DNA of 64,000 nt from Gigantopelta aegis (GCF_016097555.1 NC_054702.1:81054920-81118919); one strand, 5' to 3'; shown: positions 22,695-35,275, counted from the first letter of the stretch. Made by a program: numbers and translations. The notes: generated by a model from the letters alone, not told the origin.

Positions 22695-23815
22695 TCCATG
22701 TAAAAATACGCAGTGATTCGTTTGCAACCCTATATAGCCGTTTGGCAGTAATGCTAATATGAAGAAATACTGTTATCCTCTGCGAGACAACAGGTTCTTA
22801 CCTGAATGGTTGGATTTTATTTATTTATTTATTTTTATTATTATTATTTATTTTTTTACATCTGTGTGTAGTGGGTTTTAGCACTGTCCAATGTTATAGC
22901 CGGTCTACTTTCACTGATTCAAGTCCAAAACGATCATGTTGCCAATCCAGTGAACAGTGATCAAGCACTTCATCGTTAAAGCTCATCCACTGTATAGTTT
23001 GTGTTATTTCATATACCGACAGCGAAATCTTCCATTGCAAGTGAATAAAGCTATGCATAGTGTCTATCATCAGTATTTTAAGTATGAGCTGAATAAAATA
23101 AATCAGCTGTCTCCTGAACAGACGTATACATGTAGATTCAGGTTAGCATTTGTTATCTCTAAAAGCTGAAGATGTCATGTCTCATATTAAATCTATATGC
23201 TCTAGTGGTGTCGTTAAAAAAAACCTTTAATTTTTCACTTCAAGTATGAATAGAAACCATTTTTTCTGACATCTGTAATGAAAAGTGTGTTTTGTTTGTT
23301 TTGTTTAACGGTACCACTAGAGCACACTGATTAATTTATCACCAGCTATTGGATGTCAAACATTTGGTAATTCTGACACGTAGTTATCACACATATTTTA
23401 ATGAATTGTTGAAAAGCCCACTGTTTTTCGCTTTGTTCATCTGATGATCTTATGGACATTTTGTCGTTCGTTTTATCACCTTCCTAATAATGCTGAAACA
23501 ATAGCAAATTACTCAGATCCTTTAAATTTAATTAACAGCTTGCAGATTCTTTACTAAATCTAGTATAGTACAAACAACGAGTCTAACATCATCTGCGTTT
23601 GTTTCAAATGCCGATACTGAATGAGCACAGCAACAAAAGCAACTTTAATTGTGATTTTATCAAATACTATGTCCTCATTCTTGTTCTGACGATGAGATGG
23701 GTTCATTTCTTTGATGGTAGCTGGAAACTCATCTAGTGTATAAGATTACAACTGACGTTTAAGGTTGATGAGTACTTGTCCAGACGTCTCGTCAAGTGTT
23801 GCGTTTCCATCTTCT
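22695..23815. other. Intergenic DNA with SINE tail fragments
   Basis: A plus-strand tail fragment lies at about 23170-23228 and a minus-strand one at about 23297-23395 (TTTAACGGTACCACTAGAGC...). No gene is seen; the frame at 22957-23169 has no recognisable domain. Confidence 0.55.
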
Positions 23816-23818
23816 GTT

Positions 23819-24217
23819 ACAAAGAAAGAAAGAAAGAAAGAAGTGTTTTATTTAACGACGCACTCATACATTTTATTTACGGTTATATGGCGTCAGACAT
23901 ATGGTTAAGGACCACACAGATTTTTTTAGAGGAAACCCGCTGTCGCCACATAGGCTACTCTTTTACGACAGGCAGCAAGGGATCTTTTATTTGCGCTTCC
24001 TACAGGCAGGATAGCACAAACCATGGCCTTTGTTGAACCAGTTATGGATCACTAGTCGGTGCAAGTGGTTTACACCTACCCACTGAGCCTTGCGGAGCAC
24101 TCACTCGAGGTTTGGAGTCGGGTATCTGGATTAAATTCCATGCCTCGACTGGGATCCGAACCCAGTACCTACCAGCCTGTAGACCGATGGCCTGCCACGA
24201 CGCCACCGAGGCCGGTC
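23819..24217 (-). mobile_element. Full-length tRNA-derived SINE, head type 1
   Basis: Minus orientation. The head is GGCCTCGGTGGCGTCGTGG with B box GGGTTCGGATCCCAG. The body holds AAAAGATCCCTTGCTGCCTG and GTGGCGACAGCGGGTTTCC, and the tail ends GTCGTTAAATAAAAC followed by a CTTT repeat (GAAA run at 23819-23842 on plus). The tail is the usual LINE-recognised end. Confidence 0.9.
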
Positions 24218-24241
24218 TGTTACAAAGGAGCCAACTGTCAT

Positions 24242-24512
24242 CTACAAATGAATGAATGTTTAACGACACCCCAGCACGAAAAATACATCAAAATATAGTA
24301 ATGCAAACAAATAAGGTGATGATTAACATCAATATAAAAATTCAAGATTTAAATAAAAACAGTGTAAAGAGCTGTGCAAAAATACAAATATCACAGATAG
24401 ATACTGACTTTTACTAAAAATTTCAATTTGTGTTGTATTGGCCATTCTCAAAGAGAATGTTACACCCCTGCACCACGGTGAGGTTACAGCACGCGCAGGG
24501 GTCATCTACAAG
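24242..24512 (-). mobile_element. SINE family II, full copy
   Basis: Minus orientation. The head is CCCCTGCGCGTGCTGTAACC, then a short hairpin CATTCTCTTTGAGAATG, an AT-rich body, and a tail GTGCTGGGGTGTCGTTAAAC with ATTC repeats. The tail is the same as that of the LINE at 12617-12720. Another full copy lies at 47705. Confidence 0.85.
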
Positions 24513-24564
24513 GCACATTGTATCTTCACGTGGACTCGCATCTGTTGTAAGTAACAGCTAACTA

Positions 24565-26141
24565 TACTTAACTCCAAAAGAAACGCGAAAATTTTAAAAT
24601 ATTAAAAAACCCACATTTGAATAAACTATGTACAAATCGATTAAGTTGACCAATAGCCATCTTGTCAGCGTATCCAATTCCACATAACGCATGAAAAAAA
24701 CGAGTACAGTGTGACGTCACGCACGTGCTGAAATTGACGACCAAAATCGATCTGGAATGCAAAACGGGTGGATCATGAAAGATGCGAATTGCACGTGAAA
24801 CACTACCAGGCCTGGGTATAAAAGAAACGCCAGACAGCAATGTTCAACTCATTTTACGAGTAGCGATACAACGATGCCACGACTTAACGCTGATTCCAGA
24901 CATAGAGCTTTGGGGAATTTGGAGGCCGGAATGGATGCCAGGCAGGTTGCACGTGCTTTCGGTGTCCATGTCTCGACAATCTACCGTCTCATAGACCGAT
25001 TTCTACAGAACAACAACGTCGTCGACCGTCCACGTAGCGGCCGTCCCAGAGTGACGTCACAGCGCCAGGACCGTTACATCGTCCGAACTCACATGCGTGA
25101 TCGGTTCGTACCAGCCACCACAACAGCCCGGCAGACAGTGGGAACCCACAACCGCCCCGTTTCCTACACCACGGTACGACGTCGTCTGATCGCCATCCAT
25201 CTGAACTGTCGTCGACCGTACATTGGACAACGTCTCACACAGCGACACCGCCTTGCACGACACAACTGGGCTGTTCTGCATCGACAGTGGCGGAACCGAC
25301 AGTGGCAGAACATCGTCTTCTCCGACGAAAGCCGCTACTGCTTAGATAGGGCCGACGGTCGTATGAGGGTGTGGAGGCGTCGAGGTGAGCGCTTCACAGA
25401 TGCGTGTGTTTATGGAGAGGGACCGTTGGGGAGGGCCTTCCGTCATGCTGTGGGGTGCCATATCCTGGGGACGTCGTGTACAACCTGTCATCTTCGACAA
25501 CAACGGCCGAGGACGCGGCAGGGGCGTCACAGCACAGCGCTACATCGACGAAGTGCTCACGCCTGTGGTGGTGCCTTTTTTCGCGGGTCACCGTCAGATG
25601 GTTTACCAGCACGACAACGCCAGGCCACACACGGCACGGGCCACCCAGGCATTCCTGGCACAGCACAACATCATCACAATGGACTGGCCAGCTTTAAGCA
25701 CGGATCTGAACCCCATCGAGCACTTGTGGGACGAGGTTCAGCGCATGATGAACCAACGCCCTGCTCCCGTGGTGACACAGCAGCAGCTCCGCCAGGCCGT
25801 CGTGGACACCTACAACAACGTGCCCAGGGCCTTCATCAGGAACCTCTTCCTCTCCATGGGTAGGAGGTGTGCGGCGGTCATGGCCAGCAATGGCGGACAC
25901 ACCCGCTATTAGTGGACATGTTTGAGTGGCATGTGACGCCATTGAAGAAGCGCCATGGCCTTGACATTTCAAATGACAATGCGACCTCGATTTTTAACAT
26001 GTCAATAACATGAAATCTCATCTTTACGAATTGTTTAAGTTTTTCATAGAACATAGAAATTTTAAGAACTTTGGGACGTATTTCAATGAGTGCACTCAAA
26101 ACCTCCAATCTACGTATTCGCGTTTCTTTTGGAGTTAAGTA
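24565..26141 (+). mobile_element. Tc1-like transposon (DD34E), 1.58 kb
   Basis: Terminal inverted repeats begin TACTTAACTCCAAAAGAAAC at 24565 and its complement ends at 26141, each flanked by TA (24563-24564 and 26142-26143). The size and a single transposase ORF fit Tc1. The right-hand TA is shared with the next transposon at 26144. Confidence 0.92.
24874..25912 (+). pseudogene. Tc1-like transposase with one frameshift
   Basis: About 345 aa when read across two frames. The N-terminal paired-type HTH has DARQVARAFGVHVSTIYRLI (residues about 20-40) and the GRPR hook (GRPRVT). The second HTH runs to about residue 110. The catalytic motifs are FSDESRYCL (first D), HDNARPH (second D) and DLNPIEHLWD (E); the last two are 34 residues apart, so DD34E. 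Frame 1 (24874-) and frame 2 (-25912) swap near 25405, between RFTDACV and MERDRWGG, by a net one-base change. All three acidic residues survive, so the copy is recently dead. Confidence 0.9.
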
Positions 26142-26592
26142 TATTATCCTGTTCAATTATTTAGACCAAAAGGTTTTTGCAAATGTTACGTTTATTTCCT
26201 ATTCGATATTTGTTTTCTTTGCATTTACATGAAAACAAACCCAAACCCCGACAGGTTTTATATACAAATCATCATATAAAATGCACGAAGTTGACTTAAT
26301 TCCACTTTTTAAAAATCTCTGTGTCTTTTGAATGCACGTTATTTCTCCTATAAATAACTAAGGTCATTTGCATATCAAAAGCATCATTCTATAGTGCGTT
26401 TCAAACTAATGTTCGGTTCTATCGTCCTATCCGCACAAATCGTAGTATGACCTATATTTAAGAAAATATCTGTAAACATGAAGCAGGCGCGGATTCAGGT
26501 GGGGAGTTCAAGTGACAAAACCTCAGTTTGAAAGAAAAAAAATGTATCAAATATTATAATTATATTGTGGAATACACAAGCGCGCGCGCTGA

Positions 26593-26596
<4 letters not shown>

Positions 26597-26674
<78 letters not shown>
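26597..26674. repeat. (AG)n microsatellite
   Basis: A near-perfect AG run of about 78 bp, followed by a short minus-strand SINE tail remnant (26676-26730) and another brief AG run. Confidence 0.95.
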
Positions 26675-26676
<2 letters not shown>

Positions 26677-26814
26677 GTCATTTATGTAACGACGCACTCA
26701 ACATATTTTAATCTATGGTTATAGGGAGAGAGAGAGAAGAATATGGTATGCATGCGATTGGTGGAGGTGTGACCCTCTGCACAACCCCAACCCCATTTAA
26801 GGCTTCTTTTGTAT

Positions 26815-27125
26815 ATGGAGCGGGACGTAGCTCAGAGGTAGGTCGACTGATCGATCCCACATGGTGGACCCATTGGGTTGTGTCTAGTTCCAGCCTGTGC
26901 ACCACAACTGATGTATAAAGGCTGTGGTATGTGCTATCCTGTCTATGGGATGGTGCATATAAAACGTCCCTTATTGCTTATCAAAATTGCTTATCGGAAA
27001 CAGTGGCCCATGTGGCGGTAGCGAGTTTCTTTCTCACTGCCATAATGCTCCTTAACCGTTTTGTCTGACGCCACATAAACGTATATCAAATGCGTTGAGT
27101 GTGTCGTTAAATAAACATTTCTCTC
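26815..27125 (+). mobile_element. SINE, head type 2, inside the Sailor element
   Basis: The head GACGTAGCTCAGAGGTAGG resembles a tRNA A box. The body and tail hold GTGCATATAAAACGTCCCTT and GTGTCGTTAAATAAACATTT. It is diverged. Confidence 0.8.
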
Positions 27126-27278
27126 GTATGTATGTGTAGTCTATATGCATTTCTAGTCAATTAGTTTATAGGTTGTTAGGTTGTTTGATAGTGAATGATA
27201 TGGAAATAAATTGTTTTTGGTGTTAAAGAGTTCATGCATACATTAAAGTAATACTCCTGATGGGTATGGAGAAATAAC

Positions 27279-28622
27279 TTAATCAGTCGACGAAGTCATT
27301 TCTTCATCACTATCTTCGTTAAGGGGGACTATCACAGGGGGTATTTTATTTCTTATAAAACTATTTTGTTTTCTAAAATCTTCGATCTTTATTACATGTT
27401 TAACTGCGTCAGAGAAGTGTGTAGGTGTGACAGAGTTCAATGCATGTGCAAGTTCTCTCCGCACCGTGGTCATTTTACCATCATGACGAGCTATGTGCCC
27501 TTTGACTTGACTCCAGATCAGTTCTATTGGATTGAGTTCAGAATGTCTTGGCGGCAGTCTTAGACACAAGTGCCCATGGCGTTCAGCAATATCATCAGTA
27601 ACAAATTGCTTTGCACATTTGTTACTTTTCACAAGTTCATAAAGAACTGGCTTTGTCATGTTACTCTCAAAAGGTATATTTTTGTTTCGTAGCCACGACT
27701 GAATTTTCCTTTTTAGCGTTTAGTGCAGGGCATCGTGTAATCTCAGTTAATTTGTTGTGGTAGCTTGCGTTATCCATGACGATAACAGAAGGTTCTGGTA
27801 GAGAAGGCATAAGTTGTTCTTCAAACCATTTGATGAAATGTTCATGATTCATCTCACCATGATAGTCTCCGTCTGTTTTTTTAGCCTCAAAGATCAATTC
27901 ACAGCCATCTATCAATCCATATTTATCACAGCCAGCATGACAAATAATAAGTCTTTTTCCCTTCCCAGTCACCGAACAGAGTTTAGGAACTCGATCAGCA
28001 GCGTCTGATTTCGGCAGGTGATTGACGGTACTTGTGCCCGGGTGGATATCTGTCCAGTGGTGGGATGTTGTGTGGTTGACATTCACCCAGGTCTCATCTT
28101 GATACACTATTAAATACCCCTGTTCTCGTAAACTGGATATTTCATGGAGATAGGACAGTCTCCTGTCTGATATATTGGCGTCCTCAAAAATCACTTTTCC
28201 GGTTGTAGACATATGTTGGTATTTAAAATCGAGGTCATGGAGTGTTCTTCGTAAAGTTGATATGGATATGTTGATTCCACATTCCTCCCTTAAAGCCACG
28301 TTAATCTTATGTAATGTAGGTAATTCGCCCTCTCTATAAAATCTGTATACTCGTCGTCTAATAACATCTTTATCAAATAAATCGATGAGTTTTCGGTCGC
28401 GTTTTTTTTTACAGTGATTTCTGTGCTTGGATTCGTAGAGCTTAGATTTTTCACAGTTCTTTTTACTGTTGAAACCGAAACTTTAAATGCAGCGGCAACT
28501 CGATCGACAATTCGATAAGAAGCATACCTAGGTCTACCGCGCTGATATTCATCTTCAAAATAATCGAAAACGTTCTTAATACACGATTTTACATCAACTG
28601 AAGTGTTTTTCGATTTACCCAT
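27279..28622 (-). pseudogene. DD82E transposase, two frameshifts
   Basis: About 446 aa across three frames. The start is the ATG at 28622 (MGKSKNTSVDV). The N-terminal HTH is RIVDRVAAAFKVSVSTVKRT (residues about 35-55). Then come TLRRTLHDLDFKYQ, the first catalytic motif VYQDETWVNVNHT, the second VIVMDNASYHN, and the third HSELNPIELIWSQVK. Counting across the second frameshift, 82 residues separate the second D and the E, the signature I know for the Sailor family. Frameshifts lie at an A-run near 28400 and at a T-run near 27673, each a single base. The C-terminus is acidic (EDSDEEMTSS). Confidence 0.88.
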
Positions 28623-28921
28623 ATTTTTCCTCAAATAACAATAACAAGAATGTCGACTAATACATTTTCAATGAATTTATATACCCTACCTAACTTGTAT
28701 TTTACGTGGTTTACACATTGCTACAATAGCACGTGCAGTCATAGATGGAAATAATGATGTTATTGACCAAGCAATGCTATCGTATTTTGAACATTCAGGG
28801 CTGTGTCTGCGGGATGAAAAAGTGGTTGAACCCATACGAGTCCGAACAATAGCCCTTTGGTTTTTCGCATTACAAATGTAACACGCAACCCCCAAACCCC
28901 AGCCCCTAGCACCACCCTAAA

Positions 28922-28924
<3 letters not shown>

Positions 28925-28988
<64 letters not shown>
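28925..28988. repeat. (TA)n microsatellite
   Basis: A near-perfect TA run of about 64 bp. A C-run follows at about 29069-29093. Confidence 0.95.
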
Positions 28989-28989
<1 letters not shown>

Positions 28990-29675
28990 GTATGAGTTCC
29001 CAATTTAGAGGCAAATTAAATAACATTTTTATTATTATTTGATGTTGGTGGCCTTTGACATTTTATCCCCCCCCCCCCCCCCCCCCCCCCCCCGGTCTTC
29101 TGGTTCCGGCCCTGCATTAAATTTATTTATAAATTTGGAAAGCACATTCCTGCGGTGTGTGAGGTGATTTGTGTTTATTACTGTGCTACACCTCAGTTGT
29201 GTTAGGTTAGGTATGGTATGCTAATATATAATTGATATAATAAAATAAAAATACATAATACATTAGCTAAATTTATTAAATATAATGCACCTACAAGAAA
29301 GGGTTACATGTTCCGTTTGTTTACATCTATGTTTAACGGAAAGATTAGACAATGCTGTTACACACTGCAAAACAATAATAACCTTGATTTAGTGAAACAA
29401 GCTATAATGGCCTTCACGTAGCCTCAGATCCCAATGTTTTGATATGCAAATGACCTTAGTTATTTATAGGAGAAATAACGTGCATTCAAAAGACACAGAG
29501 ATTTTTAAAAAGTGGAATTAAGTCAACTTCGTGCATTTTATATGATGATTTGTATATAAAACCTGTCGGGGTTTGGGTTTGTTTTCATGTAAATGCAAAG
29601 AAAACAAATATCGAATAGGAAATAAACGTAACATTTGCAAAAAACTTTTGGTCTAAATAATTGAACAGGATAATA

Positions 29676-31020
29676 GTATTATGTACCGGTAATCTGTACC
29701 AATGTTTTTAAAAGTTTACAAGATCATAAACACAAAATTATAGCAGTGGTCTGACTATTTCATTCAGTTAATGCAAGGCAATTTCAGATTAGAATCGACC
29801 AGAGCTTGCAGAAGAATAGTTTCTGTGGGAAATAGATGTGGTTGGTGAAGGATTGGTGTAGAAATATAACAATTGCAAATGCATTTGGTGAGTAAATGTG
29901 CCTTCTTTTGGTTGGCTTTTTTTTTACTACATAGGTGGAAATACGACTCTTTAAAAAAAGCATCTTAAAACATCAGTTGTCCCTATGTATGATTAAATTT
30001 GATAGATATCATGACTCACAACTATGAACATTAGTAACGCAAATCAAATCAAATTGCGTCACAATAATAAAGTCACACTTCGCATCGTCCATACAATACA
30101 AGGACTGGAACTGGGAAATGTTCATTAATAGAATCGCTAATAATGTTGACTTCATTGATATGCTCCAGGATCACTTGAAGGTAGATAGTCATGCATTAAA
30201 CCAAGCACAAGAAGATTCTGATATACTGATTTGCTTTATTCCGCACTAGATTATGCCAAAAACCAGCGGACTATTGGTATCGTTCTGCATCACTGGAAAG
30301 ATTAACCGATTAACATGTCTGCTCATAAGGACGAAGAAGGTTTAAACTTCTGGGTCTTTCACAATTCAGTCCACAAAAGATGCCATCAGTGGTTTACTCA
30401 GCTAGGGAACAGAGCTTTATTTCAAACGTAAAGTTCATGGTACGCGACAGCATCAACATTAGAAAATAGCACTTGAGTAAACTGCTGACAGTAATAGCAA
30501 AGACAGCTTAATTCAGGAGACAGCTGATAAAGCCTACATGTATGCAACTCCGATACCCATGACACTCTAGGGACACTTAGTATAACTGTATTTGATTTGG
30601 CTCTTCGAGTATGAAAATGGTAAGGTATGGACTCAGACGACAGTTCGCTTTCACAGTCTTTGACTGCACTGTTAAACATCTTGGAATCACAACAAATATC
30701 TTCGATGGTACCTACCAAGCATTTCCACAGTGCTCGAGTATTGCTACAAACCATTTAGAAACTGGACTCCCAAAGTTATTGATCCTCTTTGGAAGAATGT
30801 TTGGTCTAGAGTTTTTGTAATAATAGTGGACAGGAACATTACGTTGTAGATGGAAGTGTAAAATCTAAAGTGGCAACCAGTCTTGGACGAACCTGTGTAC
30901 CTATTTCGTCCATGGAATCAAGCGTTTTGAGGCTTGTGGAGTTTGCCAAAGAGTGATTCGTCAATATTGTTTTAGCTATCTCCAAGGTGCAGGAAAAGGT
31001 AAAAAATTATCAATATAAGA
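29676..31020. other. Unresolved, possibly degenerate coding DNA
   Basis: Composition is less AT-skewed than its surroundings, and overlapping frames occur on both strands at 30422-30820. I see no domain I can name. It may be an old transposon relic. Confidence 0.3.
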
Positions 31021-31021
31021 C

Positions 31022-31950
31022 ATGGATTCGAACCTATGTCACTATAGTAATTTACCAAAGAAATTCATAACAAATTGTCAGGATCTGTAATAGAGATAAA
31101 CACCATTTCATTACAAACTGTTTCAGTTGTTTTCATTGAGTTAAGTGGCGTCAGCTGATTATTGTTTCCTTTTTGCCAATCAACATACACACCATTTTGG
31201 ATTTATCAGTATAGCTTTAGCATATCGATTTCAGCTAAACATCTGTAACGTGTGTGTACTCACTTCTTGCCAAATTTCACTTTCACAGAAAGAACAGAAG
31301 TAACTAGAGTCAAATAGAGCCATCATCAGGATTCGAACCTTAAACATTCATACAATATTGTTAGGATCTGTAATAGAGATAAATAATGTTTTATTACAAG
31401 CATGCCAAAATGAATCCGGACATCATATCACAGCAAACTGCCTGATGTACTTTAATAAAGGGTAATCATTTTTGTAATTGTTTGCCAATGTTCATCACCA
31501 TAGGAAGACCAGAAGTGACGAAAAATTAACATGTGTTAGCCCTTTATAATTAGTGCATAACAATGTGAGAACATATTGTCATCATAAGGATTTGAACCCA
31601 TGCCACTACAGATCTAATTACGCTAAAAATTCAAACCAACTTGTTACGATCTGTAGTAGAGATAAATGACATAGCATTACTAGCATTTGTTTTTTTGTTT
31701 TGTTTTTTGAAAAGAGACGATTTAGAGCTAGTAAACAATATTTTCATTTTCCCGCCAAAAATAGACGCCGTCTTAGATTTGATGACCATTGCATCGTCAC
31801 ATGAATTTTGTTTATAGACAACAGTAAAGAGCAATTACGTTTATAACGTCTTGCAAATTTTCATTGTCATAGAGGGAATAGCAGTGACCAAAAACTTAAA
31901 TTTGTTATCCCTATCTCTTATATCAGTAAGTTTTGGATACGTCTGCCAGC
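31022..31950 (-). repeat. Diverged tandem repeats carrying B-box-like motifs
   Basis: Units of about 260-305 bp start near 31024, 31328 and 31588. Each has GGATT(C/T)GAACC, whose complement GGTTCGAATCC is a Pol III B box, followed about 50 bp later by GATCTGTAATAGAGATAAA. A fourth degenerate unit may follow to about 31950. Confidence 0.6.
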
Positions 31951-32670
31951 AATGATTTCAAAGTACTAGGGATAACATTATCCAAGCCCCATACATAGGG
32001 ATTTTATTTTCTGAGACACTATGGGCTACACTGATTTAAAAAAAAAAACCCCTAAAAGCTGTATTTTCTTTACTTTTTTATATACAAATTTTCCTTTGCA
32101 ATCAGTGTATAAACAAAGCAAAGCAGATACTTTTTTGGATTTTTCTTCGTATTTTCTGAAATACTTTTTATTATATAACAACAATGCTATAAAATATACA
32201 TTAGAAATTTCAAAATGCAATAGTGGGCAATACTGACGCAAATTAGTTTACCTAACGACAGTAATTTTTGAAGGAGAGGCTAATATCTAATAAACACTAA
32301 TTTATAAACAAAATTACTGCCATTTTCATATTTATCTGGGCTTTTGAAATGTTCATTACATATTTTCATACAGTTCAGACATCAGGCTAACTGAAAATCA
32401 TAGTGCCTTTTAGTCCCTCGATTTGGTAGTCAAACCTAAAAATTCCAGGTCTAGCTCTTGGACTACATAGGCTATAGCCATAGTCTGCTTTTTAAGAAAA
32501 CTGTTTTGGCAAAAACAGATAATATGCTGTGAAATTAAATTACATTTATGATTTAAGAATACTGTGGTGTACTTTCATGTTAGTCCTAAAATGGATGGCA
32601 ATCACAGGATCTCCATTTGGCTTCGTATTCAATAAAATATCACATATCTTAGTGTAATTTATTTGACTAA
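31951..32670. other. Intergenic DNA, no gene seen
   Basis: AT-rich DNA. The antiparallel frames at 32021-32241 look like chance openings in low-complexity sequence. Confidence 0.5.
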
Positions 32671-34068
32671 AGTACCGTCGGAAATAGAATAAAAATGATT
32701 TTCGTCGATTATTTCTTACATATTAAACTGATAAGTAAATATTTTGTAAATATCTATTTAATAATAGTGTACTTAATTTAGCATTTACTTGTATGGGCGC
32801 TCATTGATGTTCAAGGTGGTGTTTACTCTTGAAATTAAAACAAAAATGTCAGTAAACAGGTGATTTGTGCACTTTATTGGAACAGACTATAACAAATTTT
32901 GGTCAACATGTGTCAATTTCATTGCTGTTACAATATGTGAGGGACTGTTTCTGATGATGGTTTACCCCTATCCCTTTCCAAATAAAATATTTGTAGTCAT
33001 TTATAAGTAACGTTTGAAAGAAAGAAAGAAATGCTTTATTTAACGACGCACTCAACACATTTTATTTACGGTTATATGGCGTCGGACATATGGTTAAGGA
33101 CCACACAGATTTTGAGAGGAAACCCGCTGTCGCCACATAGGCTACTCTTTTACGACAGGCAGCAAGGGATCTTTTATTTGCGCTTCCCACAGGCAGGATA
33201 GCACAAACCATGGCCTTTGTTGGACCAGTTAGTGATCACTGATCGGTGCAAGTGGTTTACACCTACCCACTGTGCCTTACGAAGCACTCACTCGGGGTTT
33301 GGAGTCGGTATCTGGATTAAAAATCCCATGCCTCGACTGGGATCCGAACCCAGTACCTACCAGCCTGGAGACCGATGGCCTAACCACGACGCCACCGAGG
33401 CCGGTAAGTATCGTTTAAGCAAAACTGTCAAGAACCATTATGAGTGATCCATTATACTGGTATTAAAGGTGCTATCTCAATGTTGCACAATGACAGCTAT
33501 TGCAAATCTTTTTTTTTAATTTTTGTTTTAATAAAATTTTGATTTAACATTTAAAGAAGACACCTTTAACAATATGCCTATAAATGATTATAGGAAATAA
33601 TTTTATCTACTGGTAGAAAATACATTTTTATTGGAGAATATTTATCACAGCTCGCATATAATTATGATATAGCACCTTTAAATTGTTGCAAGATTGTGTA
33701 AATTTCTAATGTACTTATATTGAATTTATATTCAATAAATATGCTTGTCATAATTAATAATTTATGCTGCAATTCAAAATAATCAGTTAACTTGCAGTTT
33801 TAAATTAAAAGTTTGTTTAAGGGTAAATGAAATTGACATATATGTGTTATAGTCTGTTTCAATAAAGGTCACAAATTACCTGTTTATCGACATTTTTAGT
33901 TTAATTTCAAGCGTAAACACTACCTTGTACATCAATGAGAGCCCAAACAAGTAAATGCTAAATTAGGTAGAGTATTATTGAATGGGTATTTACAAAATAT
34001 TTACTTGTCAGTTTAATGTGAAAGAAATAATCGACGAAAATAATGTTTATTCTATTTCCGACAGTACT
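32671..34068. mobile_element. Non-autonomous element with long terminal inverted repeats
   Basis: Arms of about 250 bp (32671-32926 and 33821-34068) begin AGTAC(C/T)GTCGGAAATAGAAT. A SINE (33015-33402) sits in the middle. No transposase is seen. A target-site duplication could not be fixed. Confidence 0.78.
33015..33402 (-). mobile_element. Full-length tRNA-derived SINE, head type 1
   Basis: Minus orientation with the same head, B box, body and tail as the copy at 23819-24217. It ends in a CTTT repeat (GAAA run at 33015-33030 on plus). Confidence 0.9.
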
Positions 34069-34569
34069 ATAGTTCGTCACGTTTGACAGGCAGATCACTT
34101 TATGACATCAGTTTCAGTAGATACAGATATGTGGGAATATTCCCCCATCTCCCCATGTGGCGTACCCGGGATGCTACTGAGCAGTTTTTATTAACGTCAG
34201 ACGTTATTTAAAGATGGGTGTCAGATGTTTGAACAGGGACGCAATTTCAGTGCTTGCCATAGGCGCTATTTTCCGTAGATACGCCACTGCCTAACTCCCC
34301 ACCCCTTCTCCATCCCGACCCTAGTCGCACCCAAACCATAATGGAATTGTTTTTTAATGGAAAATAATATTATTTGTACTGTTTGTCTTTTTAAGAACAT
34401 CGTTGATCACTCCAATGAAACTGTTTTTAAAACAATAGTTCTCAAACGATTTATGGTGGAATTTTAATGAATTTGTATCTATGTATGGGGTTATTCAAGC
34501 GCTGACTGTGAAAAAGTTTCATCGGTGACAGTACATTTTTATTATCTTATATTGATTTACTCGCCCAAC
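34069..34569. other. Intergenic DNA, no gene seen
   Basis: No coding, repeat or promoter signal stands out. Confidence 0.5.
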
Positions 34570-34815
34570 ATTGTATTTCTCGTTCCAGCCAGTGCACCAC
34601 GACTGGCATATCAAAGGCCGTGGTATGTACCCTGTCTGTGGGATAGTGCATATAAAAGATCCCTTGCTGCTTATCGAAAAGAGTAGCCCATGAAGTGGCG
34701 ACAGCGGGTTTCCTTTCTCAATATCTGTGTGGTCCTTAACCATATGTCTGACGCCATATAACCGTAAATAAAATGTGTTGAGTACGTCGTTAATAAAACA
34801 TTTCCTTCCTTCCTT
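34570..34815 (+). mobile_element. SINE body and tail, headless
   Basis: It runs from GTTCCAGCCAGTGCACCACG through GTGGCGACAGCGGGTTTCC to GTACGTCGTTAATAAAAC and a CCTT repeat. Confidence 0.85.
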
Positions 34816-34906
34816 CACCCAACATTACTATATGTGCAAAAATTAAGAAGGTGTAACGACTTTTAGATCCTGTATATAATTGTAAAGTAAATAGTCAGTA
34901 AATGTT

Positions 34907-35275
34907 TTAAACGGACATTTCTGCGTTTGCTGCATTATAAGATTCCGGCTAATAAAATATTTCTATAATTAAACTTACATATTAAATATATTTTAAGTAT
35001 ATTCAATGTTTCTGGTCTTCTTAATATTTGCAAGAAGCCGAAACTGGATTTTGTCTTCGAATAATTTCGTACGTACGAAAAAACAACATTTTAGGAAATA
35101 AGATGAAATTTAACCTAGTACAAATATTAGAACGATCAGAAACACGTTTAATATACAGGCACTAATATTTTATGCAAAAAAAATATATATTTGATATGTA
35201 ATTACAATAGTTAAAAAGTCTCTGTTAGTCGATAACATCTTAACAATTGCAGCAAACTCAGGAATGTCCCTTTAA
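34907..35275 (+). mobile_element. Palindromic TTAA MITE, copy 3
   Basis: TTAA at both ends (34907-34910 and 35272-35275), with the family's arms and central palindrome near 35070. Confidence 0.82.

Larger units (their letters stand above)
26144..29673 (-). mobile_element. Sailor-like (DD82E) IS630/Tc1/mariner transposon with long TIRs
   Basis: Inverted terminal repeats of about 237 bp (26144-26380 and 29438-29673) begin TTATCCTGTTCAATTATTTA. TA flanks lie at 26142-26143 and 29674-29675. The inside carries a transposase on the minus strand plus later additions: an AG run, a SINE, a TA run and a C run. The arms are nearly identical, which suggests a fairly recent element. Confidence 0.88.

Noticed and set aside
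30422..30820. Host gene in the overlapping frames
   Set aside because: Two antiparallel frames of similar length, no domain, no splice or promoter support.
31022..31700. CRISPR-like array
   Set aside because: The units are diverged, 260-305 bp long, and lie in a eukaryotic context; there are no short regular repeats with unique spacers.
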